Assembly (NCBI GenBank): GCA_023231065.1 | Contig: JALNWE010000010.1 | Location: 1 to 57,969, forward strand | Direction of reading: 5' to 3' | Source of the DNA: Bacteroidales bacterium | Lineage (GTDB): Bacteria; Bacteroidota; Bacteroidia; Bacteroidales; FEN-979 | Length of the DNA stretch: 57,969 nt | In this document: positions 9,173 through 17,624 of the stretch, piece after piece | How positions within the stretch are numbered: position 1 is the first letter of the stretch | Layout: every line of letters begins with the position of its first letter | Position numbers and translations under genes: made by a program | Notes under the pieces: generated by a model | Seen by the model: the letters and a program-made list of their open reading frames with translations, nothing else | The model's database searches: none | What the model was told of the DNA's origin: nothing

Positions 9173-9823
9173 CTACAGATTCTTCATTCGGCGTATGGTT
9201 TCAGCAGGATCGGATGAATGGAATATGGCATTTCCTGAAACCAGGGCATTTGCTCCCGATCCGATTAATTTAGAGGCATTTGATAAATCGACGCCACCAT
9301 CAACCTGTACCAATGGTCTTGCATTTTTCTTCTCCCGGAGTTCACAAAGTTCCTGAAGTTTCGCGTAACTCTCTTCAATGAATTTCTGACCACCGAACCC
9401 AGGGTTGACCGACATGATCAAGACCAGATCAACATCCTTTATGATATGGGTCAGAAGGCTTACAGGGGAATGGGGATTAAGTGCGACTCCGGCTTTGGCG
9501 CCCGATTTTTTTATTTCGTCGATGGTCCGGTGAAGGTGAGGACAGGTTTCATAATGTACACTGATAATAGCCGCACCATATTCACGAAAGCGATGGATAT
9601 AACGGTCCGGATCAATGATCATCAGGTGGACATCCAGGGGCTTTTGCGCTTTTTCAGCGATCTTTTCGATAAGAGGAAATCCGAAGGAAATGTTTGGCAC
9701 AAATACCCCATCCATGATATCAAGGTGAAACCAATCTGCTTCACTCCTGTTGATCATATCGATATCTTTTCCGAGATTCAGAAAATCAGCCGAAAGCAGG
9801 GAAGGAGCTATGAGAGGGGGCAT
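9173..9823 (-). CDS. rpe: Ribulose-phosphate 3-epimerase
   Basis: 216 residues, the usual length. A TIM barrel that interconverts ribulose 5-phosphate and xylulose 5-phosphate in the pentose phosphate pathway. Clear family motifs: SLLSADFLNLGKDI at the N-terminus, FHLDIMDGVFVPN with metal/catalytic Asp and His, DVHLMI, the NPGFGGQKF phosphate loop and the second catalytic Asp in QVDGGV. The start lies 11 bp from the sigma-factor stop, so rpoD-rpe form a transcription unit. Confidence 0.97.
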   Translation of the reverse strand: MPPLIAPSLLSADFLNLGKDIDMINRSEADWFHLDIMDGVFVPNISFGFPLIEKIAEKAQKPLDVHLMIIDPDRYIHRFREYGAAIISVHYETCPHLHRTIDEIKKSGAKAGVALNPHSPVSLLTHIIKDVDLVLIMSVNPGFGGQKFIEESYAKLQELCELREKKNARPLVQVDGGVDLSNASKLIGSGANALVSGNAIFHSSDPAETIRRMKNL

Positions 9824-9834
9824 AATTCCTAATT

Positions 9835-10698
9835 CTATCCCAGATAAGTCTTCAATATCTTGCTACGCGAGGTATGCTTCAGCCTCCTGATCGCTTTTTC
9901 TTTTATCTGGCGTACCCTTTCGCGGGTCAGGTCAAATTTTTCGCCAATCTCTTCCAGGGTCATGGGATGGCTTCCGTTCAAACCAAAGTAGAGGCGGATT
10001 ACATCGGCTTCACGCTGGGTAAGGGTTGATACGGCCCTTTCAATTTCCCGTTTGAGTGATTCATATAATAATCCGTTGTCTGGGGTTGTATTTTCTTCGC
10101 TGCGGAGGACATCATACATGGTATTATCTTCGTCCTGTATCAAAGGAGCATCCATGGAGACGTGACGTCCTGAATTCCGCATTGATTCCTTTACCTCATT
10201 TTCAGATACTTCCAGCAAACTGGCGATTTCACCGGCATTGGGTTCACGTTCGTATTGCTGTTCAAGTTGGGCATAAGCTTTATTGATCTTGTTGATCGAG
10301 CCTATCTTGTTCAGTGGAAGTCTTACTATGCGGGATTGTTCCGCCAATGCCTGGAGAATAGATTGCCGGATCCACCATACTGCATAAGAGATAAATTTGA
10401 ATCCACGGGTTTCATCAAAACGTTGAGCTGCCTTGATTAAACCCAGGTTCCCTTCATTGATTAAATCGGGAAGACTAAGCCCTTGGTTTTGATACTGTTT
10501 TGAAACAGACACCACAAACCGCAGATTGGCTTTAGTCAGTTTTTCCAATGCCGCCATATCGCCTTGCTTGATCCGTTGGGCTAATGCCACCTCTTCATCG
10601 GCAGTGATCAATTCCACTTTACCGATTTCCTGGAGGTATTTATCCAAGGATGCAGTTTCGCGATTGGTAACCTGTTTCGTGATTTTTAACTGCCTCAT
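9835..10698 (-). CDS. rpoD: Primary RNA polymerase sigma factor, short Bacteroidota form
   Basis: 287 residues, without the long region 1.1 and non-conserved insert of proteobacterial RpoD. This is typical of the Bacteroidota primary sigma (sigma-ABfr type). Region 1.2 (ASLDKYLQEIGKVELIT), region 2 with the -10 recognition helix (RFDETRGFKFISYAVWWIRQSI), region 3, and region 4 with the helix-turn-helix (LTLEEIGEKFDLTRERVRQIKEKAIRRLK-like) are all present. It directs RNA polymerase to TTG/TAnnTTTG promoters, of which several can be seen in this window. It is flanked by pnp upstream (66 bp) and rpe downstream (11 bp). Confidence 0.96.
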   Translation of the reverse strand: MRQLKITKQVTNRETASLDKYLQEIGKVELITADEEVALAQRIKQGDMAALEKLTKANLRFVVSVSKQYQNQGLSLPDLINEGNLGLIKAAQRFDETRGFKFISYAVWWIRQSILQALAEQSRIVRLPLNKIGSINKINKAYAQLEQQYEREPNAGEIASLLEVSENEVKESMRNSGRHVSMDAPLIQDEDNTMYDVLRSEENTTPDNGLLYESLKREIERAVSTLTQREADVIRLYFGLNGSHPMTLEEIGEKFDLTRERVRQIKEKAIRRLKHTSRSKILKTYLG

Positions 10699-10764
10699 GC
10701 GAATCCAATTTTATTGACCTGGTGAATCAGTTTACGTAAAAAGAAAGCTAAGGTTACATTTGCA

Positions 10765-12996
10765 TCATCTTCCCTGTCCATGACGGTCACCTCCCCGGTT
10801 CCTGTCACGGTCACCTCCACGGTCGCGATCGCCTTCGCGCCGGTTATCAGAACGGTGTTCTGAACTTCGTTCAATATAACCCTCTGGTTTTGGCAACAAA
10901 GCCCTGCGCGATAGTTTCAATTTTCCAGTCTTCGGATCGACTTCGATTAATTTAACTTCTACCTCGTCACCGACTTTCAGCGCATCTTCGACTTTATCCA
11001 ACCGTTTCCAGTCAATTTCAGAAATGTGCAACAAGCCGTCCTGGTTGGGCAGGATTTCGATAAAAGCGCCAAATGATTGAATATTTTTAACTTTCCCTTT
11101 ATAAATTTCTCCTACTTCAGGAACAGAAGCAATGCGTTTGATCTTTTCGATCACTTTATCGCGTGCTTCCAGATTGTCGGCAACAATATCCACGATACCG
11201 AAATCTCCAACTTCTTCAATGACAATCGTGGTTCCTGTTTCTCTCTGCATTTCCTGGATTACTTTTCCGCCGGGGCCAATGATAGCGCCGATAAATTCCT
11301 TAGGAACTTTGATCTGGGTTATCCGGGGAACAAAAGGTTTGTAATCAGCGCGGGGTACTGAAATGGTTTTTTCCATTTCCCCTAAAATGTGTAAGCGGCC
11401 CCGACGCGCCTGTTGCAGCGCTTCTTTAAGGATTTCATAGGGTAGTCCATCAACCTTGATGTCCATCTGACAGGCTGTGATTCCATCACGGGTACCACAA
11501 ACTTTAAAATCCATATCGCCCAGATGATCTTCATCGCCCAGAATATCAGATAATACGACATATCTTTTATTGTCGGTTATCAGTCCCATGGCAATTCCGC
11601 TCACAGGTTTGATGATTTTCACCCCGGCATCCATTAACGCCATGGTACCTGCACAGACAGTAGCCATCGAGGAGGATCCGTTTGATTCAAGAATATCCGA
11701 TACGACACGGATGGTATAAAGATTTTCCGGTCCCTGGGGGATCATGTTTTTCAAAGCCCGCATAGCCAGGTTCCCGTGTCCGATCTCGCGTCTTCCGGTG
11801 CTCCGGATAGGCTTAACTTCACCGGTTGCAAAAGAGGGGAAGTTGTAATGTAAGATGAAATTGATGGTTTCTTCAATCACGGCGCCATCAATGACCTGGG
11901 CGTCAAGCTTGGTCCCAAGGGTGACGGTTGTTAACGATTGAGTCTCTCCCCGTGTAAATATTGCTGAACCATGCGCCGCGGGAAGATAATCCACTTCTGA
12001 CCAGATAGGGCGTATTTCGTCGGGTAAACGTCCGTCAAGACGGCGGCGGTTATCCAACGTTGCATTGCGGATTGCCTCTTTTTCAACATCATGAAAATAA
12101 CGGCTGATCATGGCACTCTTTTCTTCCTTTTCATCGTCAGTCAGGGTTGCCATAAAATCCTCACAGATGGCATCCAGGATTTTTTTCCGTTCCTGCTTAC
12201 TGGCGATACCGGTTTTTGCCATTTCATAAACCTTCTCGTAGGTTGCGGCTTTTAGTTTTTCTTTGAATTCAGGATCATTGACCTCATGGCAATAGGTACG
12301 TTTTGTCTTTGACTTTTCGACCATTCCGGCTAATTCCGTTTGAGCCCGGCATTGACCTTTTATGGCCTCATGAGCAACGCGCAGGGCTTCAACCATATCA
12401 TCCTCTGATATTTCTTTCATCTCGCCTTCAACCATCATAATGTTGTCAAGAGAAGCGGCAACCATCAGGTCGATATCCGATTCGGCCATTACGGCCAGGG
12501 TCGGGTTAATCACAAATTGTCCATTTACCCGGCCAATCCTGACTTCAGAAATGGGCCCGTGGAATGGAATATCACTGACCGCAAGGGCTGAAGAAGCAGC
12601 AAGACATGCTAATGCATCGGGCAAAATATTTTTATCGGCTGAAATAAGCGTTACGATCACCTGGACTTCAGCGTGAAAATCATCCGGGAATAGGGGCCGG
12701 AGAGCCCTGTCAACAAGTCGCGAAATCAATACTTCATAATCCGAAGGTCTTGCTTCCCGTTTGAAAAAGCCGCCGGGAAAACGTCCGGTTGCTGCATATT
12801 TTTCACGGTATTCAACACTCAGGGGCATGAAATCCACATTTTCTTTCGCCTCTTTAGCTGCGACAACAGTGGCCAACAACATTGTGTCGCCCATTTTTAC
12901 AACGACAGAGCCATCGGCCTGCTTGGCAAGCTTACCGGTTTCAATCGAAATCTCCCTGCCATCGGCAAGGGAAAAAGATTTTATAATTCCATTCAT
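10765..12996 (-). CDS. pnp: Polynucleotide phosphorylase
   Basis: 743 residues. Phosphorolytic 3'-5' exoribonuclease of the RNA degradation machinery. Order of domains: first RNase PH core, all-alpha linker, second RNase PH core, KH domain (about 555-615, IIGPGGKVIQEMQRETG), S1 domain (about 625-695, VGEIYKGKVKNIQSFGAFIEI), then a charged Arg/Asp/Gly-rich tail of about 35 residues at the C-terminus. The tail may be an RNA- or protein-contact extension. It follows rpsO as in most bacteria, but a hairpin terminator separates the two. No good promoter is visible in the 24 bp before the hairpin, so expression probably depends partly on read-through from rpsO. Confidence 0.97.
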   Translation of the reverse strand: MNGIIKSFSLADGREISIETGKLAKQADGSVVVKMGDTMLLATVVAAKEAKENVDFMPLSVEYREKYAATGRFPGGFFKREARPSDYEVLISRLVDRALRPLFPDDFHAEVQVIVTLISADKNILPDALACLAASSALAVSDIPFHGPISEVRIGRVNGQFVINPTLAVMAESDIDLMVAASLDNIMMVEGEMKEISEDDMVEALRVAHEAIKGQCRAQTELAGMVEKSKTKRTYCHEVNDPEFKEKLKAATYEKVYEMAKTGIASKQERKKILDAICEDFMATLTDDEKEEKSAMISRYFHDVEKEAIRNATLDNRRRLDGRLPDEIRPIWSEVDYLPAAHGSAIFTRGETQSLTTVTLGTKLDAQVIDGAVIEETINFILHYNFPSFATGEVKPIRSTGRREIGHGNLAMRALKNMIPQGPENLYTIRVVSDILESNGSSSMATVCAGTMALMDAGVKIIKPVSGIAMGLITDNKRYVVLSDILGDEDHLGDMDFKVCGTRDGITACQMDIKVDGLPYEILKEALQQARRGRLHILGEMEKTISVPRADYKPFVPRITQIKVPKEFIGAIIGPGGKVIQEMQRETGTTIVIEEVGDFGIVDIVADNLEARDKVIEKIKRIASVPEVGEIYKGKVKNIQSFGAFIEILPNQDGLLHISEIDWKRLDKVEDALKVGDEVEVKLIEVDPKTGKLKLSRRALLPKPEGYIERSSEHRSDNRREGDRDRGGDRDRNRGGDRHGQGR

Positions 12997-13016
12997 TTGA
13001 TTAGTTTCTTTCAGAT

Positions 13017-13047
13017 ATTAAAAGAGGCAATGATCCATTGCCTCTTT
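13017..13047 (-). terminator. Hairpin terminator between rpsO and pnp
   Basis: A perfect 12-bp stem (AAAGAGGCAATG, 13021-13032, pairs with CATTGCCTCTTT, 13036-13047) closes a 3-nt loop. On the minus strand it is followed by TTTTAATAT. It lies 23 bp after the rpsO stop and 20 bp before the pnp start, so it should end or attenuate rpsO transcription ahead of pnp. Confidence 0.82.
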
Positions 13048-13070
13048 GTTCCATTATTTGGAAAAATAAT

Positions 13071-13340
13071 TTATTTACGTATGCCGAGCTTTTTGATGAT
13101 GGAACGGTAACGCTCAATGTCTTTACGTTTCAGATATTCAAGAAGCTTTTTGCGTTTTCCGACCATAATCACCAGAGAACGTTCGGTGACCATATCTTTC
13201 TTGTTCTTTTTTTGATGTTCGGTCAGATGATGGATCTTCATGGTGAACAAGGCAACCTGTGCTTCGGTTGAACCACTGTCGAATTCTGATTTTCCGTAAT
13301 CTTTAAATGCTTTCTTTTTTACTTCTGGGGCTAAATTCAT
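13071..13340 (-). CDS. rpsO: 30S ribosomal protein S15
   Basis: 89 residues, standard S15 length. It binds 16S rRNA in the platform of the small subunit. Conserved S15 features include GSTEAQVALFTMKIHHLTEHQKKNKKD and the C-terminal RKKLLEYLKRKDIERY helix. Preceded by a well-formed Bacteroidota promoter at 13395-13425 and followed by a strong hairpin. A 5' leader of roughly 45-50 nt could hold the usual S15 autoregulatory structure, but I cannot demonstrate one. Confidence 0.98.
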   Translation of the reverse strand: MNLAPEVKKKAFKDYGKSEFDSGSTEAQVALFTMKIHHLTEHQKKNKKDMVTERSLVIMVGKRKKLLEYLKRKDIERYRSIIKKLGIRK

Positions 13341-13394
13341 TGTGTTCGGTATTGTTTTTGATTAATTAAGTGATTCGGCTTTTTTAACGGCCTG

Positions 13395-13425
13395 CAAAGG
13401 TATGAATTTCTTTTCAAATTACAAA
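13395..13425 (-). promoter_or_regulatory. Bacteroidota-type promoter for rpsO
   Basis: On the minus strand, TTTG (13422-13425) and TACCTTTG (13395-13402) are separated by exactly 19 bp. This matches the Bacteroidota -33/-7 consensus TTTG-N19-TAnnTTTG. Expected transcription start is near 13388, about 48 nt before the rpsO ATG. Confidence 0.7.
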
Positions 13426-13475
13426 GTTAATAAGGAAAATTTGTATTTTTGAACTGATCCAAAAATTTCCGAAGC

Positions 13476-14294
13476 ATGACAAAGATAAAAAATTGTACCG
13501 TGCTTGTAACCGGTGGAGCCTCCGGAATAGGACGGCTCATGGGCGATATGTGCTTGAATAATGGGGCAAAACAGCTTGTGATCTGGGATATCAACAAGGA
13601 TAAATTGATTGAAACGACCCGGGAATTAAGGGCCTTACATTATACGGTACATCCGTTTGTGGTTGATGTTTCAGATCTGGGTGCAATAAAACTAACAGCA
13701 GATAAAGTTAAATCGGAAGTGGGCCCCGTGGATATCCTTATAAACAATGCAGGGATCATTACCGGGAATCAGGAATTCAGCCAATTTTCCCATGAAGCAG
13801 TTGATCGGACAATGACCATCAACACCAATGCCCTGATGCATATCACCCTCGAATTCTTACCGGATATGATTAAAAACGGGAAAGGTCATATCGTAAACAT
13901 ATCGTCTGCCGCCGGAATGCTTTCCAACCCTGGAATGTCGGTATACTGTGCAAGCAAATGGGCGGTTTTTGGTTGGTCTGAATCCATACGGATTGAACTG
14001 GAAAAGAAGAAAACCAGGGTCCATGTAACCACGGTCAATCCATCTTATATCAATACGGGAATGTTTGCCGGTGTTAAGGTCAATCCGGCGCTTCCTTTGC
14101 TTAAAGCTGAAAAACTGGCAGCTAAAGTCGTCCGCGGAATAAAATCCAACAGGATCTTTGTCAGGTCCCCGTTCATGGTGAAAATGCTCCCCTTTACAAA
14201 AGGAGCGCTCCCTGTGCGCTGTTTTGACCTGATCGTCGGGAAATGGCTCGGGGTTTACAAATCAATGGATGGCTTTACCGGGCATCCGGGATGA
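13476..14294 (+). CDS. SDR family oxidoreductase
   Basis: 272 residues. Classical short-chain dehydrogenase/reductase: NAD(P)-binding TGGASGIG near residue 12, a DINKDK acidic end of beta-2 (suggesting NAD preference), NNAG at about 88-91, catalytic Ser in NISSAAGM and the YCASK catalytic Tyr-x3-Lys. Substrate unknown. A TATTTTTG -7 element sits at 13444-13451 without an obvious -33 box. It is followed 60 bp later by an aldehyde dehydrogenase, so the pair may act in sequence on an alcohol/aldehyde, perhaps of lipid origin. Confidence 0.92.
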   Translation: MTKIKNCTVLVTGGASGIGRLMGDMCLNNGAKQLVIWDINKDKLIETTRELRALHYTVHPFVVDVSDLGAIKLTADKVKSEVGPVDILINNAGIITGNQEFSQFSHEAVDRTMTINTNALMHITLEFLPDMIKNGKGHIVNISSAAGMLSNPGMSVYCASKWAVFGWSESIRIELEKKKTRVHVTTVNPSYINTGMFAGVKVNPALPLLKAEKLAAKVVRGIKSNRIFVRSPFMVKMLPFTKGALPVRCFDLIVGKWLGVYKSMDGFTGHPG

Positions 14295-14354
14295 AACTGT
14301 TAAAGGGAATTGGATAGAATTTTCATCGGGTATTTCTAACTATAATTTTGTCTT

Positions 14355-15728
14355 ATGGAAGAACAGATTAAAGAGGTAGTCGAAAAACAACGGGCGTTTT
14401 TTTTTACCCATCAAACAAAATCAATTGATTTCAGAATTGAGCAGCTTAAAATATTGAAAAAGGCCATCCTGGCTTATGAAGATCGCTTATATGAAGCGCT
14501 CTGGGAGGATCTCCACAAATCGAAATTTGAGGCTTATGCTACCGAAATCGGGTTGGTGCTTTCCGAGATCGGACTTCACATAAGGCATCTCCGTCATTGG
14601 GCAAAACCTGAAAAAGTCCCCACCAACCAGATGGTCCATTTCTGGTCAGTCAGCCGGGTGCTGAAAGAACCATTTGGCCGGGTATTGATCATTGCTCCCT
14701 GGAATTATCCTTTCCAGCTGCTGATCAATCCACTGATCGGGGCTATTTCGGCCGGGAACTGTGTCACACTCAAGGCTTCTGAATATACTCCAAATACTTC
14801 ACAGGTGATGGGGGATATGATCAGGGAATATTTTTCACCCGATTACATTGCTTTATTCGGTGGGGGGCGCCAGTCAAATCAGGCGCTCCTGGCTCAACCC
14901 TGGGATTATATCTTTTTTACAGGCAGTCCGGTCATCGGAAAAATCGTCATGGAAGCAGCAGCAAAAAACCTGACGCCTGTTTCCCTTGAGTTGGGAGGGA
15001 AGAGCCCCTGTATCGTCGACAAGGATGCAAACCTTAATGTTGCCGCCAGCCGTATCGTCTGGGGGAAATTCCTCAATGCCGGCCAGACCTGTATTGCACC
15101 CGATTATCTATTTGTCCACAAAGAGGTTGAGACAGAACTGATGGAGTTAATGAAAATTAAGATCAGGGAATATTTTGGGGATAACCCGGAATCGAGTAAC
15201 GATTTTCCCAGGATTGCCACACGACCCAAAACGGAACGACTGGCGGGATTTCTCAAAGGAGCCGACATCATTACCGGTGGAGAAACAAATCTCGATGCAA
15301 GGTATGTGGCGCCAACTTTAATAAAAGCTGATCCTAAGGACCCGGTTATGCAGGAGGAGATTTTCGGACCAATTTTACCTGTTATGGGTTTTCAGGATAT
15401 AGACGAGGTTATCCGATATGTGAATACCCATCCGAAACCCCTGGCTTTTTATTATTTTTCCTCCGCGAAAGAAAAACAAAAGGAAATCCTACTTAAAACC
15501 TCTTCAGGTGGAGGTTGTATCAATGAAACGATCATGCATATTGCCAATGATCGTATGCCTTTCGGAGGCGTCGGGAACAGTGGGATGGGCCGGTACCATG
15601 GAAAATACAGCTTTGAAGCCTTTTCGCATCGGCGATCAATCATGAAAAAGGCCAATTTTATTGATATTCCATTGCGTTATCCTCCTTATAGGAATAAATG
15701 GAAACTGATAAAAATGGTGATGCGGTAA
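14355..15728 (+). CDS. Aldehyde dehydrogenase (class 3 / fatty aldehyde type)
   Basis: 457 residues, the short ALDH3-like length. It oxidises aldehydes to carboxylic acids with NAD(P)+. Visible signatures: IIAPWNYPFQLL substrate/cofactor loop, FTGSPVIGK, the general-base glutamate in SLELGGKSPC, and the catalytic cysteine in NAGQTCIAPDY. The C-terminal end RNKWKLIKMV resembles membrane-associated fatty-aldehyde dehydrogenases but lacks a clear transmembrane helix. It follows the SDR gene, and a TAATTTTG -7-like element lies just before its start (14343-14350). Confidence 0.93.
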   Translation: MEEQIKEVVEKQRAFFFTHQTKSIDFRIEQLKILKKAILAYEDRLYEALWEDLHKSKFEAYATEIGLVLSEIGLHIRHLRHWAKPEKVPTNQMVHFWSVSRVLKEPFGRVLIIAPWNYPFQLLINPLIGAISAGNCVTLKASEYTPNTSQVMGDMIREYFSPDYIALFGGGRQSNQALLAQPWDYIFFTGSPVIGKIVMEAAAKNLTPVSLELGGKSPCIVDKDANLNVAASRIVWGKFLNAGQTCIAPDYLFVHKEVETELMELMKIKIREYFGDNPESSNDFPRIATRPKTERLAGFLKGADIITGGETNLDARYVAPTLIKADPKDPVMQEEIFGPILPVMGFQDIDEVIRYVNTHPKPLAFYYFSSAKEKQKEILLKTSSGGGCINETIMHIANDRMPFGGVGNSGMGRYHGKYSFEAFSHRRSIMKKANFIDIPLRYPPYRNKWKLIKMVMR

Positions 15729-15765
15729 TGGAAGTACCAAACATGAATCTTTAATCAAGAAAAAA

Positions 15766-16074
15766 ATGGAAAAATTTTCTGAAGAGTTTAAAGTAAAGGG
15801 TGAAGAATTGGTTGAAAAGGTCAAACAACTCATCCATGAAGGAAATGTCAGGCGTTTGATCATCAAAGACGAAAGTGGTAAGGTTTACCTTGAAATTCCG
15901 GTCACTTTTGGCGTGATTGGCGCTTTGATCGCGCCGATGCTGGCAGCTGTCGGTGCAGTCGCAGCCATGGTGGCCGATCTGAAGGTCGAAGTTGTCAGGA
16001 CAGATAGCCCCGGGCCTTCAAAAGAACCGGAAAAATCGGATAATAAAGAAGATACGAAGCAGGATCCCGTTTAA
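15766..16074 (+). CDS. DUF4342 domain protein
   Basis: 102 residues. It has an N-terminal helix rich in Glu/Lys (EEFKVKGEELVEKVKQLI), then a short beta segment (RRLIIKDESGKVYLEIPVT). A hydrophobic Gly/Ala-rich stretch of about 22 residues follows (GVIGALIAPMLAAVGAVAAM), probably a membrane or membrane-associated helix, and a charged tail. This is the complete DUF4342 pattern, a family without known function. It follows the aldehyde dehydrogenase by 37 bp on the same strand and overlaps the convergent aroE stop by 4 bp. Confidence 0.85.
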   Translation: MEKFSEEFKVKGEELVEKVKQLIHEGNVRRLIIKDESGKVYLEIPVTFGVIGALIAPMLAAVGAVAAMVADLKVEVVRTDSPGPSKEPEKSDNKEDTKQDPV

Positions 16075-16820
16075 AGAATAGCATGTCTGAATAATTCCCA
16101 ACTCTGGTCAGCCTGAAAGAGAAGCATTTTCTCTCCGTTCATAACCTGGCATCCCATATCTTGTCCTGATTTCAGAAAAAGGGTTTGGGGTGGGTTGTAG
16201 ATCAGGTCATATAGAAAGTGGTCCCTGGTGAGGAATTGATAAGGAATAGGAGGCGAAACGGCGGTTTCCGGGTACATACCGATTGGCGTTGCATTGATGA
16301 TCAACCAGTATTGATCCATGATTTCTTTTGTGATTTCGGGGTAAGTAATGGTGTTATCGTTCTGTACGGAACGCGAGATAAAAAGAGGATCTATCCCCAG
16401 TTTTCCGAGTGCATAAGCTACGGCTTTGGCAGCGCCTCCGGTGCCCAGGACCATGGCCTTTAACCCGGGAAATGACCCGGGCAGCGACCGGAGGAACCCT
16501 GCTACGTCTGTGTTGTATCCGCGGGTATAGGATCTGCCTCCTTTCCTCGATATCAGAATGGCATTAACAGCGCCTACCTTTTGGGCTGTTTCATCCAAAT
16601 CGTCAAGAAATGAAATTATTTTTTCTTTATATGGAACGGTAACATTCAACCCTATAAGATCCGGATGGTTTTCAACCAGGGGTTGAAACTCCTTTAAATC
16701 ATTAAGAGGGAAAAGATGATAGGAATGAAACGGTATGCCCTCCTGAACGAATTTTTCGTTAAAAATAGCAGCTGACCTTGAGTGGCCAAGCGGATAGCCA
16801 ATCAGGCCAAACATAGCCAT
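16071..16820 (-). CDS. aroE: Shikimate dehydrogenase
   Basis: 249 residues. Reduces 3-dehydroshikimate to shikimate with NADPH in the aromatic amino acid pathway. Substrate-site residues are visible in GYPLGHSRSA, the catalytic lysine in NVTVPYKEK and the Asp in NTDVAGF; the dinucleotide loop is LGTGGAAKAV. The start is the ATG at 16820 or the one two codons later at 16814. It begins 6 bp after the upstream ComA-like stop, so they are co-transcribed, and it ends overlapping the DUF4342 gene on the other strand. Confidence 0.95.
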   Translation of the reverse strand: MAMFGLIGYPLGHSRSAAIFNEKFVQEGIPFHSYHLFPLNDLKEFQPLVENHPDLIGLNVTVPYKEKIISFLDDLDETAQKVGAVNAILISRKGGRSYTRGYNTDVAGFLRSLPGSFPGLKAMVLGTGGAAKAVAYALGKLGIDPLFISRSVQNDNTITYPEITKEIMDQYWLIINATPIGMYPETAVSPPIPYQFLTRDHFLYDLIYNPPQTLFLKSGQDMGCQVMNGEKMLLFQADQSWELFRHAIL

Positions 16821-16826
16821 GGGCTT

Positions 16827-17606
16827 CTATTTGGGTTGAAATTTTTTCATTTTGGCTGGCAGGAACTGGAAGAAGGTATCACCCCTCAATCCGATTCTCA
16901 GTGTTTCCAGGGGAATGATCTCGGCAGGTGGTATATTTCCGAGATTGACGTTGGCCCCGAAATGTTTGATGAACCAAACCTGCTGTGATTTCAGAGGAGC
17001 TTCCCACAATATTTTATCGGATTGTACCTTAGAAAGGATTTTGTTGATCAAGGTAACGTGAGCTTTTCCGGTCGGCCGGTATATTCCCACGTTTCCGCTT
17101 TCGCGCGCTTCTCCGATCACTTTAAAGGCCCCGGCCTGTAACTCCTTCTGCATCATTTCGATCCACCGGCTGGGGGCGATCATAATCCCGGATTCTTTGG
17201 AACCAACTTCTGAAAGAACAGTATAATCCTTCGATAATTTAAGGATGTATTCGCATTTTACATCATGTTCCATAAGCATTGATCCGTCAGAAATTTCGAT
17301 GGTGTCAAGTCCAAGTTTATCAATGTACTTACGATATTCATCAAACATGTTCCGTATGACAAAAGCTTCAAAAAGGGTGCCTCCGACATATACTTTAATG
17401 TTAGCTTGCTGATATACCTTGATTTTTTCAATGACTTGATTACCTACCATTGAGGTCCCAAATCCAAGTTTGACAAAATCGGCCAGATGGCCGGCTGAAG
17501 CAACAAAATTTTCAGCTTCGCGGAGGCTTAAACTTTTATCCATGACCATGGCAATTCCGGTTTGCCTTGGCTTTGCGGTGCGTTCAGGTAAAAATGGTAA
17601 GTTCAT
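16827..17606 (-). CDS. Phosphosulfolactate synthase homologue (ComA-like)
   Basis: 259 residues. It matches the ComA family of TIM-barrel enzymes, which add sulfite to phosphoenolpyruvate to give phosphosulfolactate. Recognisable segments include DKSLSLREAENFV, DFVKLGFGTS, the KVYVGGTLFEAF strand, IEISDGS and the C-terminal WFIKHFGANVNLGNI. In methanogens this is the first step to coenzyme M. In Bacteroidota the product's fate is unclear; sulfolactate or sulfonolipid precursors are possible. It lies between a TPR gene and aroE with 6-18 bp gaps, so it is in one operon with shikimate synthesis. No other coenzyme M or sulfolactate gene is present in the window. Confidence 0.85.
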   Translation of the reverse strand: MNLPFLPERTAKPRQTGIAMVMDKSLSLREAENFVASAGHLADFVKLGFGTSMVGNQVIEKIKVYQQANIKVYVGGTLFEAFVIRNMFDEYRKYIDKLGLDTIEISDGSMLMEHDVKCEYILKLSKDYTVLSEVGSKESGIMIAPSRWIEMMQKELQAGAFKVIGEARESGNVGIYRPTGKAHVTLINKILSKVQSDKILWEAPLKSQQVWFIKHFGANVNLGNIPPAEIIPLETLRIGLRGDTFFQFLPAKMKKFQPK

Positions 17607-17624
17607 AATATTTTTATTTAATTA

